From assembly GCA_018296165.2 (NCBI GenBank), contig JACKQL020000142.1, forward strand, positions 1-64,000: a DNA stretch of 64,000 bases, written 5' to 3'. Numbering within the stretch: position 1 is the stretch's first letter; each line of letters starts with the position of its first letter. The notes under the pieces are model-generated. The model saw nothing but the letters and a program-made list of their open reading frames with translations. It was not told where the DNA came from and searched no databases. This document shows positions 35,620-46,164 of the stretch, one piece after another. The DNA is from Termitomyces sp. T153. Lineage: Eukaryota > Basidiomycota > Agaricomycetes > Agaricales > Lyophyllaceae. The translations under genes and the position numbers were made by a program.

Positions 35620-38500
35620 TCGACAATTATGCGGCCCGCCGGACACGGTCCGGGTTAACTCGTGCGCGTGATGATCGAGGACGTTTTTCGCACGTGCCAG
35701 CTTCTCAAAATGGACAATTGCCCCCGACCATCGTGCAACTCGGATGGGTGATTTCACAGCTCATACTGAATGTATGTATGCTAGCACCAAACGTTAGACT
35801 TTATCAGAAACACTCTACGTGGCAAACATTGGGTTACAGCCCCACGCCCCGATCCTGATGATATCAAAGGGCCCCTCGGAATGGCCCAGGAAGAGTTCAT
35901 GAAGTTACCCGTTAACGAAACTGTTTGTCGTTTTGACTATTGCCTGATCCCTTCATTTTGTGATTCCAGTGTACATAATCCTACGCCCCAAGTCAGAAAG
36001 CGGAGAGCATCCCGCAAGGGCGACACCTGCAAGAAATCCTGCCTGGATGGACAACTTACTGGCAGAGAGTTGGAAATACATACCTGCCGATTCTCCGGAG
36101 AAGTTATCGGGGGATGCTTGGGCCGCTATTCATGGCTGCGCGGGTACTTGTAAGTGTTACCGTATTTTGGAGAACCAAGGAATGTATTTCGCATCAGCCA
36201 AAGATTCAAAGCAGGAGTATGGTGAAGTGGTCACCGAAGAGCGCATCTCCCAAGAGATTGAACATGCATACTATCTTTTGCAGGCGTTATTCGCGCAATC
36301 CTTGTGTGTCGTTCCATTCTCCCAGTATCCCACCAAAATCGCCGGGTCTGGGCAACACTACTAAGGCTTATCTTGTCATGAAAGACAGGTGGGACTAGGA
36401 ATGAACTTGCACGATATGAGCATAGAGCTCTCCTTGTCCAGTTCTTTTATGCTCAAGACCTGCACCTAGTCACGTCGACTATGTTTAACGCCGGATTGGT
36501 CAAAATCCGTACATAGTATGAACGGAATCTTCTCCTTTTCTATCATCACTCGTCGTAACATCGTTGATTCTGCTCAGGGCTATGTTCCTAGCTGTCCTGC
36601 CACTGGCGAATATGCAAAATTGTGCGCATGGGGAATCCCGCCTTATATCATCGGTATTACACTGGAGAGAGCTTAACTGTCTCCAATTGGCGGTCTATCG
36701 ACCCGGAGATGGCGGAAGAAGTTGTCAAATCCATTTACCCCGGTTCGCCCGCTATCATGGTTCGAAAGAGGTACCCTTTTTGAAAATATGGGGATCTATA
36801 TTATTGAGCGACATTCATCATTTGACTCTTTTCTTGATGAACGGTCTCGAAAAGGGAAAGTCGTTCCAGTTCCTCCTATGACAATAATCAGACTTCTATG
36901 CCAGTTTCTTGCCGGTAAGAACCTTAAGTCAATCCAGATAGGTACATCTACATTTTTTTGGCCTTCTGACATCGTACGTGGGAATTCTCATATCCCGTCA
37001 TCCACCTGATGTGTGAAGAAAAATTGGAAGCTAACTTTGGATGGCTCATGGCAGCCGTTTGGAAGTTGTCATTGCAAGGCACTTCTTTTTGGAGCAACGG
37101 TGAACAGTGGGTTGCTAAAGTGGTGTCGATGAAGGAGAGGATTGCAATGGTTTCTCTACGTGGCGTATCCGGAGGTGTCGTGGTCGGAGGGTTTCTTGAT
37201 GTCACATTTGGACGTTATAGAATTTAATGCTCCTCTACCAGATTTACAGGTCAGCCTGTCGATGACATTATCAACAAAAACCGTGTCAGGTATTGCTCAC
37301 TTTTCATATATCCATTTATGCCGATTGATGTCTTTATTGGAACTGCAGTGAAGAACACCCTGTATACCATCTGCAGAGAAGGCTCGCATTGATGTCCACC
37401 CATGCAACGTTGTCCACGGTGATGGTAGGGCAAATCGTCCTCATTGATTTTGGCCAGGCTGTTCCGGCCCGCGACCGCTCAAGCTCCGATTGCTGCCCAG
37501 ATCGCTTCTATATGTGTGACAAGGAAGCAACAGAGGAGGAGTAGAGTTGTATGATGTCCTTGTCCATATTTGCTTTTCTGAGACGCGCGATGCATCTCCA
37601 GATACATGATGTTGGAAAATTTACGAAGTGTTGTATATCTGGTACTGTCACCGAATGCTCACTGTCAAGTCATGGACATTCTCAAGAGATGTTCATGTCG
37701 TATGGCTTCCAAAACCGCATAATCGGTCTGCCAAGGAAATTGACACATTGCCGCAACAACTTGAGCAACTTGAATATGTCTCCCCTTGCTTATTGTATTT
37801 CATGACAAATTCAACATCAATGATCCTGGGACATAACTTGTATATTGTTAGGCAATTTTATTACCTTGGTTGCAGGGGGTCGGAAGGCAAGATTTGCTAG
37901 GGCTATATATGCCAATATGATATGCAAGAGTGCACTACAAAAAGCAGCACGAATCTTCTAAGCTCTTGAATAGCTGACGGAAACAAAAACAATGAAGGTA
38001 TTGATCCAGAGATTGTCGAAGAGTACAACAGGACAGGTAACACTAGTTCCACCGAATCCATCGAAGCTACTCACAACTAAGATGTTTCATTTCTTGAGCC
38101 TTGAGCCCGGGAATCATATGCCAAGCGCTGACCATCTATCTAATCAATCAAAGATTTTGATCATCATCCTTGACAACCCGACTAGCTCATGCTATTATTC
38201 CATTTTGGATTCTATACATGAGCATCGTGTTCCCGGCCATAATCTGTTAGCCCGGCACGTTTCCATTTCCCTTGAATCATTTCACTCAGCCAACCTACTT
38301 GTTATGAACGACAAAACCACGCTGGCCGGTATTCATAATTCTGGTAAACTGGCATATCTCGCTCTTATCTGGCGCAGCTTACGGTCAATGAAGGTGGGTC
38401 CAACAATTTTCTCGTTGGGGTGGTTGATATGTGCTAAAGGGACTATATGGAACATCCGGATGACTCCAAGCGGAAGCTCAGCTTTCGATACTCCAAGGTA
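35620..38500 (+). pseudogene. Possible decayed multi-exon gene(s), unidentified
   Basis: Plus-strand pieces read like exons broken by stops and shifts: 35,880-36,360 (MDNLLAESWKYIPADSPE), 36,620-36,930 (WFERGTLFENMGIYIIERH), 37,009-37,240 (EEKLEANFGWLMAAVWKL) and 37,390-37,470 (VLIDFGQAVPARDR). The last resembles a DFG-type kinase-like segment, but the HRD-type catalytic loop and glycine-rich loop are not evident. I therefore only suggest a kinase-like ancestor. Function is not assignable. Confidence 0.3.
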
Positions 38501-38670
38501 GAAGCCTGCTATACTATTGGGGCTGGCTAATTGTCATGTTGTTCACTACTGTGACACTCCGTAAGGTTGCTGAGATTGATTTTTCTCTCCAAAACTGGTC
38601 AAGCTGTTATTAGTCTTTTCTCCAGGCATTTTCCGGAAACCGTTCAGAGGGGCATAAATGCTGTGGCCAG

Positions 38671-38790
38671 CTGCTGTGTACTGCATACTGAGTGAATACA
38701 CTGCTGTGTACTGCATACTGAGTGAATACACTGCTGTGTACTGTATACTGAGTGAATACACTGCTGTGTACTGTATACTGAGTGAATACA
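38671..38790. repeat. Tandem repeat, four 30-bp units
   Basis: Four head-to-tail units starting CTGCTGTGTACTG and ending GAGTGAATACA. Units 1 and 2 have GCATAC where units 3 and 4 have GTATAC, so the array grew in two steps. On the minus strand the unit is open in two frames, which creates spurious repetitive ORFs. Confidence 0.95.
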
Positions 38791-39346
38791 TATATAGCTG
38801 AGAGATCATACATCAAGACTCGGAGCATGGACATAGACTTGTGCGGTGTCTAGTTTTAACGTTTATTGGATAACGTGACTGTCATTTAGTAAGCCACTAG
38901 AAGCGCTATTTCGATGTAGGGTGTTGAGAAGTTTTTCTTGATCATCGTGATGAGCATGGTACAGTGCTGGCATTGTTTAAGAACAATTTCTTATGGACTA
39001 TATTGGCCTTGAAGCTTGATGCATTGATGCTCTTAAGGACAGTCAGGAAGCGCAATCCACACTCGTGCAACATTGCTTGCGGATAGTATAAATTGTGACA
39101 AGACCGACAGTCTTAATCTACTCTTGCAATTGGTATGCGCCGTCAGTTTATAAAACAGGTATAGGGTACAACATCTACAGTACAAACAGCCAAAGCGAAG
39201 AGAATAAGTTACAGTGCCATGCATGCGAGTCAAAGTGTCAGCAAGTATGAATACGCGTCAATAACCGGGTGGTGCGCGAAGAGAGCCAGTGCGGTACCCA
39301 ATCTGAAAGAGAAGACCTTTATTAGAGTAGCGACTCAAAGCGAACA

Positions 39347-39955
39347 TTACACATACCAGTCGTCGTCAGTTTCTGGTGCATCCTCACCCTCCGTGTGGTC
39401 ACTCGAGGGATCCGTTTCAGCTTTGTCCTCTGCGGCAGCCTTCTTCTTCCTCGGTGCCTTCGCCTTAGGTTCCTTGGGAGCTTTTGGTTCCTTTGCTTTA
39501 CGTGCTTTCGGCTCGGCGCCACGATTTGGGTTCTCAGGAGCATCCTTCCAAAGCTTTGCCATCTGTGGAAATCAATATCAATAGATCAGCGCTTCCAAAC
39601 ACGTATGAAAGATGAGGAATTGCCCCACCTGGGTCATAGCCTCCTTTGCACGTCCTGGATTCGCATCGTTCCACGCCTTCATATGTTTTTTGCAGAAAAG
39701 CTGGTATGCTGTGGGCTCGCGCTTGGGCTTATCGGCCTTATCTGTGGTGAGAAAGATCATATCAACATGGTGCCGCGCAAGTATGTTATCAGAGCGTGAG
39801 TTGGGAAAGACTTACCTGCTTTAGGCCGAGTCTTTTTGTCGTTGGCGGTCTTGGTCGCGGTCTTGGTTTTGGTCGCTGTAAAAAAAGATGCTGAGTTGTG
39901 GCTTTCCATTGACTTGGGGTCACTGATCGAGCTCACCAGTAGCGGTTTTTGCCAT
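39347..39955 (-). CDS. HMG-box-like small chromatin protein
   Basis: Complement(join(39347..39562,39629..39741,39816..39875,39937..39955)) gives 135 aa. A Lys/Thr-rich N-terminus precedes an HMG-like core at about residues 33-80 (KREPTAYQLFCKKHMKAW, NPGRAKEAMTQMAKLWKDAPENPNRG). A Lys/Pro/Ala basic linker and an acidic tail (TEGEDAPETDDDW) follow. The third helix of a canonical HMG box is short. The APENPNRG ending resembles a variant HMG fold common in Agaricomycetes and related to YABBY-like domains. Expected role: non-sequence-specific DNA bending in the nucleus. Its ATG lies 406 bp from that of glycoprotein C, so the two genes are divergent and may share a promoter. Confidence 0.85.
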
Positions 39956-40361
39956 ATTGCGTGGATTGGAAGCGGATGAGTAGAATTAATGGAGTGGAGA
40001 GATGGGGTTGGGAAGAAAGGGCGAATAAACGAACGGGCGCAAATGCCTCTGGTTATAAAAACGCGTGAAGCGGAACTTGAAAAGTGCGGACGCGTTCCCT
40101 TTCAACAAACTCACGTGTAAATGGTCCGTGCACGTCGATCTGACATGTGAGATCTCCGCATTTTGTTATGTAAGTGCGGTCAACGCATGCCATTGATCGA
40201 TCAGTCAGAAAAGTTCTATGGGTTAGATCTTCAAAGAAAAATCAGACTCCGATTTTGGGCGGCCGTTTTTAAGGATTTGTCCACAAGGAGGTCTTGTACG
40301 TTGCCACGACTCTATTTTTTCAATTCCCATTGAGGACTGCCTCTTTGTCCATCGTATCAAG
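39956..40361. promoter_or_regulatory. Divergent promoter region (HMG protein / glycoprotein C)
   Basis: 406 bp between two start codons on opposite strands. A TATA-like sequence (TTATAAAA, about 40053-40060) sits about 100 bp upstream of the HMG gene. CACGTG-like and CACGTC words occur near 40,110-40,135. Shared control is an inference. Confidence 0.45.
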
Positions 40362-41931
40362 ATGTCTTCCTCCACTCGTTTCTCTACCCTCCTTGCTCTC
40401 GCTGCCTCACTTTCGACCGTTACTGCTCAGTCTTTCAGCACTTTCCCTCCTACCCCTCTCGCGAACAAACACTTTTCATACCCAACTGGCATTGTAGGTC
40501 CACAATCTTTTTCTATCGACTTATCGCTCTGATCCTGTGACTATAGCCCTACCAAGTCGACACTGACCAAGGTCTTATCCGTGGCTTCCAGCATGGTTAC
40601 AACCTTTGTAACTCGACTACTGAGAACCAGAAGTCACTGTGCCAAACTTCGTTCCTCAACTCTGTTGATGGTACGTTGTCTGTCATCTTGCATTTCACTT
40701 ACCATTCGGAGCTCATGAAAATCTCTATCAGACTTCTGCCTTTGGGCCCCTGATCCCCTCAATGCGACCGTTGCTGACCAGGAAGGAGAGATGGTTGCAT
40801 GGTGCACCAGGCCCGGCCGTGGCACTCGCTTGATCCCTGCTGGTGCCCTCCAGGGCATCCAATTCATGCGAACCCCTGACTATGTACAAGTTGTCGGCTT
40901 CATCGATCAGACCCAGATCAACATTGCTCCTGGTGACTATGGTGGAGAGCTTGATCCTCATGGTGCTGATCTTGTGAGTTTTCTATTCCCTCCAGTATCT
41001 TTCTCTTGTGGCGCTCCATTCCATTCACTTCTGTCATTCACTTGAACGTCATATTTCTTGGTATTCCGTTTCTACTCCTCTGCTCCATGGCTTGTCCATC
41101 TTTCTCTTGTCCTGAATTCATTTTCTTATATATTCAAATTTCTTTGTTGTATTGGGATAGTCGGCGAATCCGATTGTTTCCGGCGATGTTTTTCCGATCA
41201 CTGTCCCTGTCGCTTAGCGTTTGATGCGCGTAATGATCGCTGAGATTTTCTCCCAGCGCGGCAACCCTATGGGTGGCATCATGTTCTCCAACGCCTGGTC
41301 CAACGGCAACAACAACTCGTATCAACAGGTTATCGAATGGCACAAGTACGTACCTTAGCTATTCTGTTCCGATCTCACTCATTGGAGTGTGGTTAGCTTC
41401 ATGGGTGGCAATGCATTCTGCCTGAAGGCCTGCGACCCTGCCGGTCCTAATGCCGCGAAATTCTGCCAACACATCTACGATCGTATCGGCTGTGCCTATA
41501 ACGCGCCCAACAACGCCCAAAACGGTACCTTTGAGGCCTGCCTTGGCGACAACCAGGACTTCCCTGGAATTTACACTGATGCTGCTGGTGTCGTGCAGAC
41601 CTACACTCAACCTCCTGAAGCCCTTGGCGCCATCAGTACCATGCCCTACCAGCCCAAGGTCCCCGCCAGCTCTAGCTGCACAACCTACCAGTCTGCTCAG
41701 CTCTACAGCTTGATCGCTACCGTGAGCGGTAACTCTCCTGTTGCAACTCCTACCCCGACTGCCAGCGGAGCATCTGGTTCACCGTCGGCTGCTGGCAAAT
41801 CTGCGGCATCGTCCAGCAAAACTGCCAGCGGTGCTGCTGCTAGCGCAACCGACAACAGTGCGTCGACCATCGCGGCCTCTAGCATCGTTGGTCTCGTCGG
41901 TGTTGTCTTCTCTGCGATCTTCTTCTCATGA
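40362..41931 (+). CDS. Macrofage-activating-glycoprotein family protein, paralogue C
   Basis: Exons 40362..40493, 40547..40670, 40732..40973, 41257..41345 and 41397..41931 give 373 aa. The signal peptide is STLLALAASLSTVTAQ. All family blocks are present (DFCLWAPDP, GEMVAWCT, TPDYVQVVGFIDQTQIN, GGELDPHGADL|RGNPMGG, FCLKACDP). The Ser/Ala/Thr-rich stalk ends in SIVGLVGVVFSAIFFS, a likely GPI signal. Intron 3 is 283 bp, about five times longer than the same intron in A (48 bp) and B (52 bp). Codon use favours C-ending codons more than in A or B, which may reflect higher expression. Confidence 0.88.
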
Positions 41932-42488
41932 AAATGAGGATGGAAATGGTTTTCACACATCATCATTGTACATACATACTCATTTCCATTCGCATTCGCA
42001 TTCACATTTCACCAAGCAGATTATTCCGATTTACGACTATTGACAGAAAGACACTTAGTACAGCGCTGGTAGCTCCGGATTGGAGGGATATTACTTACCA
42101 TCGTACGGACCACAGTTGATTTATTACATTATATACCATTTTTATCTTTCAGCTCCATAACATTCAAATGTGAACCTGAGGATCGACGAGAAGACTCACC
42201 TGGCTAATTCTTTTACGTATAACGAAGCGCTTGATTGTCAGTGTTTCAAAGGGGATTGCGATACATAATCGGACCGAATCTCTTTTCCGCTTTCAACTGC
42301 ACACGACATGATTGATCCTTATTATGTACCCTCCCTTGTCAATCGTACGTAGGGTATCAGTTTCGACATTGGTACCCTTCGGTGTCATGTGCCTGCTACG
42401 CGGCAACCGGTAATCGGAGCTGACATGTATTGTGGACCACGGTAGTTCATTCATCTCCTCTTTCGCGACCTATTTGCGTGCAAAGACG
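41932..42488. other. Intergenic between glycoprotein C and ECH gene
   Basis: The 3' flank contains repeated ATTCGCATTCACATT-type words (41,990-42,010). No coding region. Confidence 0.35.
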
Positions 42489-43662
42489 ATGTCGAAGTAT
42501 AGCACGAAATGGTTAAAGGTCTCTGTACCGGTCCCCCACGTTCTCCATGTTGAACTCTCACGGTACATTTCGAATTCTTAGTGTGCCTGTGTCCATTTCT
42601 AAGAACAGCTCAACAGGAGTCCAGTCAACGCGTTCTCTTCGGAGTGAGTGGTCTTTTTCGTTCGTTTGCCTATCAACTTCATCGATTTTCACAGATACTG
42701 GAGAGAGTACGGGAGACTCTTTGAGACGTTGATAGGAGCACATGCAGCGGGGGAAGACATACGGGCTCTGGTCGTCTCATCAGCTATATCTAAGATGTTC
42801 ACTGCTGGTTTAGATCGTCAGTTGTTCTTTATTATAATGACTTCTTGTTCACTCTTGTACAGTCCATTCTGCCACCGATTTAGCGTCGGCCGCCTCCGAC
42901 ACTAAGCACGACCGTGCACGCGCCTCCCTCGCACTGCGCAAGACCATCCTAGAGTTCCAAAAAGCTATCGGAACTCCGGACAGGTGTCCATTTCCTGTTA
43001 TTGCAGCTGTACACGGACCCGTAGTTGGCCTTGGCGTCGACATTATCGCGGCGTGTGACATACGTTATGCTGCATCCAACGCAACATTCTCTATCAAGGT
43101 ATTCCACTCGCTATCTCAGTCTTCGAAGGCTGATGGCTGTCGTAGGAGGTGGACGTTGGCCTTGCCCCTGATATTGGTACTCTCGCACACCTGCCGAAAG
43201 TCATGGGAAACTTGTCGGCTGTGCGCGAATTGACATATACTGGCCGGTTCTTCTCGGCAGCGGAGGCTCAAAGTTTTGGACTCGTATCAAGGGTAGTGGA
43301 AGGTGGCCACGATGCTGTTGTTGCGGCGGCACTGGAACTTGCAAGGGTTATCGCAGCGAAGAGCCCTGTGGCAGTAACGGGTGCAAAGCACTTGATAAAC
43401 CATGCACGAGACCACAGGTATGTCTTGCTTAAGGTTGTTTGCCTATAGAAATCAATGTGGCACTCTAGCGTGAAAGACAACCTTTCTTACACTGCTACTT
43501 GGAATGCGGCGGCATTGATGACTAGCGTATGTGTTCACCTTGCTTGTTTGTACCTAGCACCAGCTGATATCTTCTCGCCAGGATATTTCCGAGAACGTTC
43601 AGGCTATGGCGGCCAAACGTCCGCCAAAGTTTACTTCCCTAGGCGTACCATCGAAGTTGTAG
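42489..43662 (+). CDS. Peroxisomal delta(3,5)-delta(2,4)-dienoyl-CoA isomerase (ECH1-like)
   Basis: Exons 42489..42562, 42617..42643, 42695..42816, 42863..43098, 43146..43417, 43469..43526 and 43582..43662 give 289 aa. Crotonase-fold enzymes of this group shift conjugated double bonds during beta-oxidation of polyunsaturated fatty acids. The segment VDIIAACDIRY ... KEVDVGLAPDIGTLAHLPK carries the residues known from the rat enzyme with identical spacing: Asp134, Glu154 and Asp162. The oxyanion-hole region is MFTAGLD. The last three residues are SKL, a PTS1 peroxisomal import signal. The 27-nt exon 2 (SPVNAFSS) is supported by the family pattern. Simple enoyl-CoA hydratases lack the Asp at 162, so isomerase is preferred. 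Confidence 0.9.
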
Positions 43663-44774
43663 TGCGCACGAGTTGTCACCTTTCTCCGTTTAATCAAACA
43701 TTTATGATCAAAGACAAAGACTCGCTCAGCGGCTCATGACAAGCCCTTATCCATAACTTGCGCCAAAGTATCATGCATTTTTGACAGTTTAGCGATTCTT
43801 CCCTAAAGTGGTGCTTCCTTGGTACTCGTGAGCGGGCGTCATATAGTGACCTATTGCCCGACCCGTGTGGCTGGCGGGATGGAGGTCAATATTTATGATC
43901 GTTCCTGTAATGTCCAACAGAGAACGAGACGATATAGTGTTCTGGTCATTGGAAGGGGCAACAATTTGCTAGTAGATATGACTATGCTAGTCGATATTTG
44001 CCAATGGTGCTTTACGATGTAGTTACGCAATTTCAGGGAATGTCGCGACCACTGCACAAAGAGAAATGGTTCATCATGTGAAGGGTTGGTATCATCACGG
44101 CCTTTCGTAATTGCCTGGACTTGATAGAGGCGGAAGATCATGCGCGGCAAGATGTTATTGAAACAAAGATCCCCCAGCTGTGATAGTGTGTCATACTTGA
44201 ATCATGGGGCCTTGACCTTGCAAAAATTTGTAAACATCTATAAAGAATGTCGTTGATATGGAAATGCTTGATATAGTGCACAAGTTGACGGTTAGCAGAA
44301 AGGATGTCAAGAAGCCGACGGCATCGTAACCAAGTTCTTGTCGCTGGGCATACAAAGAACGATTTGGGAAAACAAGACTTGTCGTACAGCATCCAGGAAC
44401 GCATATGAGATAATAGAACATGTCTGCAAAGCGAGTTTTTCGTCCGAGTGAATATCGACCAATTATACAACCGCCGGGCCAATTACTTCACAAAACCTTT
44501 CTTTGAAAGCGGAAGATCTTTCTTTCCCTCGAAATCGTCAGATACGAGTCCTTCAAGCAAAAAATGCATAATTCGGTGACACTCTTGAGGACGATGAACA
44601 GGCTGTCAGAAGTTCACTTGAGTATTCAGATGTAGCATCTGGTGTCGTGAGAGAGATAACAGAGTTCCGGGGATAACGCAAATAACTAACATGTGGAAGC
44701 AGATGGTAAGTAAGAATCACGCTTATCTATCCCATCAGTCTTCGTCGCATGTGAACGGCCACTGACTTACGTGG
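43663..44774. other. Intergenic, no gene supported
   Basis: Minus-strand frames at 44138-44482 and 44191-44421 overlap in different frames. The second is hydrophobic (GFLTSFLLTVNLCTISSISI), but no start context or matching exon was found. Confidence 0.3.
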
Positions 44775-46099
44775 TCACTTTTCGGTAAATTGAACCTTCA
44801 ATAGATCCATATCCATCAAACCCCTAAGACGACGATCGGGAAGGGTAGCAAATGCCTGACTGCCACCACCAATGTTCAAGGTTATGTTCACCCGGATAAG
44901 GTTCGAGAAGACAGGTGGCCTCGTCAAGGCTCGATCGAGTGCAGGCCAAAATTCGTAGCGATCAACAGCATCTGCATCCCTCGATGTGATTGCAAATTTC
45001 CAGACATCATAGAAATCGATATAAATGTTGAGGTACATCAGTACACTGGTGCCTTGAGTATGGGATAGAGCATGTGCAAGGAGAGGCAGGGGGTCATTTG
45101 TCCGTCCTCGGGAGAACTTTGTGCTGATGGAAAAAGAAAGAAGAGAAGGAAGTGCATCGAATGATGGAAGGAAGTCATAAATTGGCGCTTAAGACTAGTG
45201 AGAGATGATCAATGTTGCTGGTGGGTGCGAAGCCTACCTGCTTTGGCCTCCCCCAGGCCTGTTAATACGATTTCCTGAAGTGCCTTTCCAGCAACTTCGA
45301 AAATCAAGTGCCCAGGATTTCCTGGGATTTCAAGGTATTTCAGACGCGTTAACAATAGGTGTGCGTCCTCATGCACTAGAGTAGTATAAAGTTCTTCCCA
45401 ACATCCTGGCGAGCTTCGGATTCTGAGAGATTCCAGATATCCAGTTTTGATGGCGTCTTCAAAAGGTGAAGGTCGACCAAAAAGCTGAAGAGAGTTTGTG
45501 TATTGGGGCTTGCAGTTCTTGAGGGTTAGGCGTTTCAGCATGACGTTACGACCAAGCAGTTGACGTATAGGTATATTTTCGATAAAGCTCAAAGTCAGGG
45601 TCGAAGCTGAAAGATGGCATATCGAAAGTCGAAGTTGTGATGGAAGGTTGCCCCACGATAAGTATATTTCATCACGGAGGGTAAATCTTTGTAGATTGTG
45701 CAGCATTTGCAAAAGAGGCGCCAACGTATGTTCTACGGTGACCCATCGCCGGGAGCGATACTTGTCATGGGAGCCTGATATGACTTCCAAGCTGCAGATG
45801 TAGTTAGCTAGTGAGAGATTGCTTGCGACCGCGGTGTAAAGGCGACGACAAGTAGATGGATCGACGAGGTAGATCTCAGCAAAAAGGAGTTTGCGGCAAT
45901 AGGAAAGAAAGCTAGACGAAACTAAAGAACAGCGGCGTAAGCTGAGAACATCAGAGGAGAGCCAGTTGAGGATGTTGTAGATGATCTCGGGTGGTATGGA
46001 AAAAAACGTGGTCACCATAGAAGTTGTGTTCAAGGGATGAGAAAACACTCGCCGACCATAAGCGGGCTTTATGTAAATGTTGGGCTGCCGTTCCATCAT
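44775..46099 (-). CDS. F-box protein with leucine-rich C-terminal region
   Basis: Complement(join(44775..45187,45238..46099)) gives 424 aa with one 50-bp intron. The F-box lies at about residues 33-80 (FFSIPPEIIYNILNWLSSDVL...RRCSLVSSSFLSYCRKLLFAEIYL). The remainder has irregular leucine-rich stretches (LQRFTLRDEIYL, MLKRLTLKNC, LKYLEIPGNPG) typical of the large Agaricomycete F-box families. F-box proteins dock substrates to SCF ubiquitin ligases through Skp1, and the substrate is unknown. A second in-frame ATG (residue 28) would also leave the F-box intact. Confidence 0.82.
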
Positions 46100-46164
46100 G
46101 CCGTCAGTTCCGCAATCTGGCTTGTGGTATTATAGATAAAATAAAGTAAGATAAAATCCGCAAA

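Noticed and set aside
38671..38790. CRISPR-like array
   Set aside because: Head-to-tail repeats have no spacers, and the organism is a eukaryote.
38546..38834. Repetitive minus-strand ORFs (SLSIQYTAVY and FTQYTVHSSV repeats)
   Set aside because: Created by the 30-bp tandem repeat, which has no stop in two frames; no start context or homology.
44138..44482. Hydrophobic minus-strand ORFs downstream of the F-box gene
   Set aside because: Two overlapping frames compete, and neither has a convincing start, splice partners or known domain.
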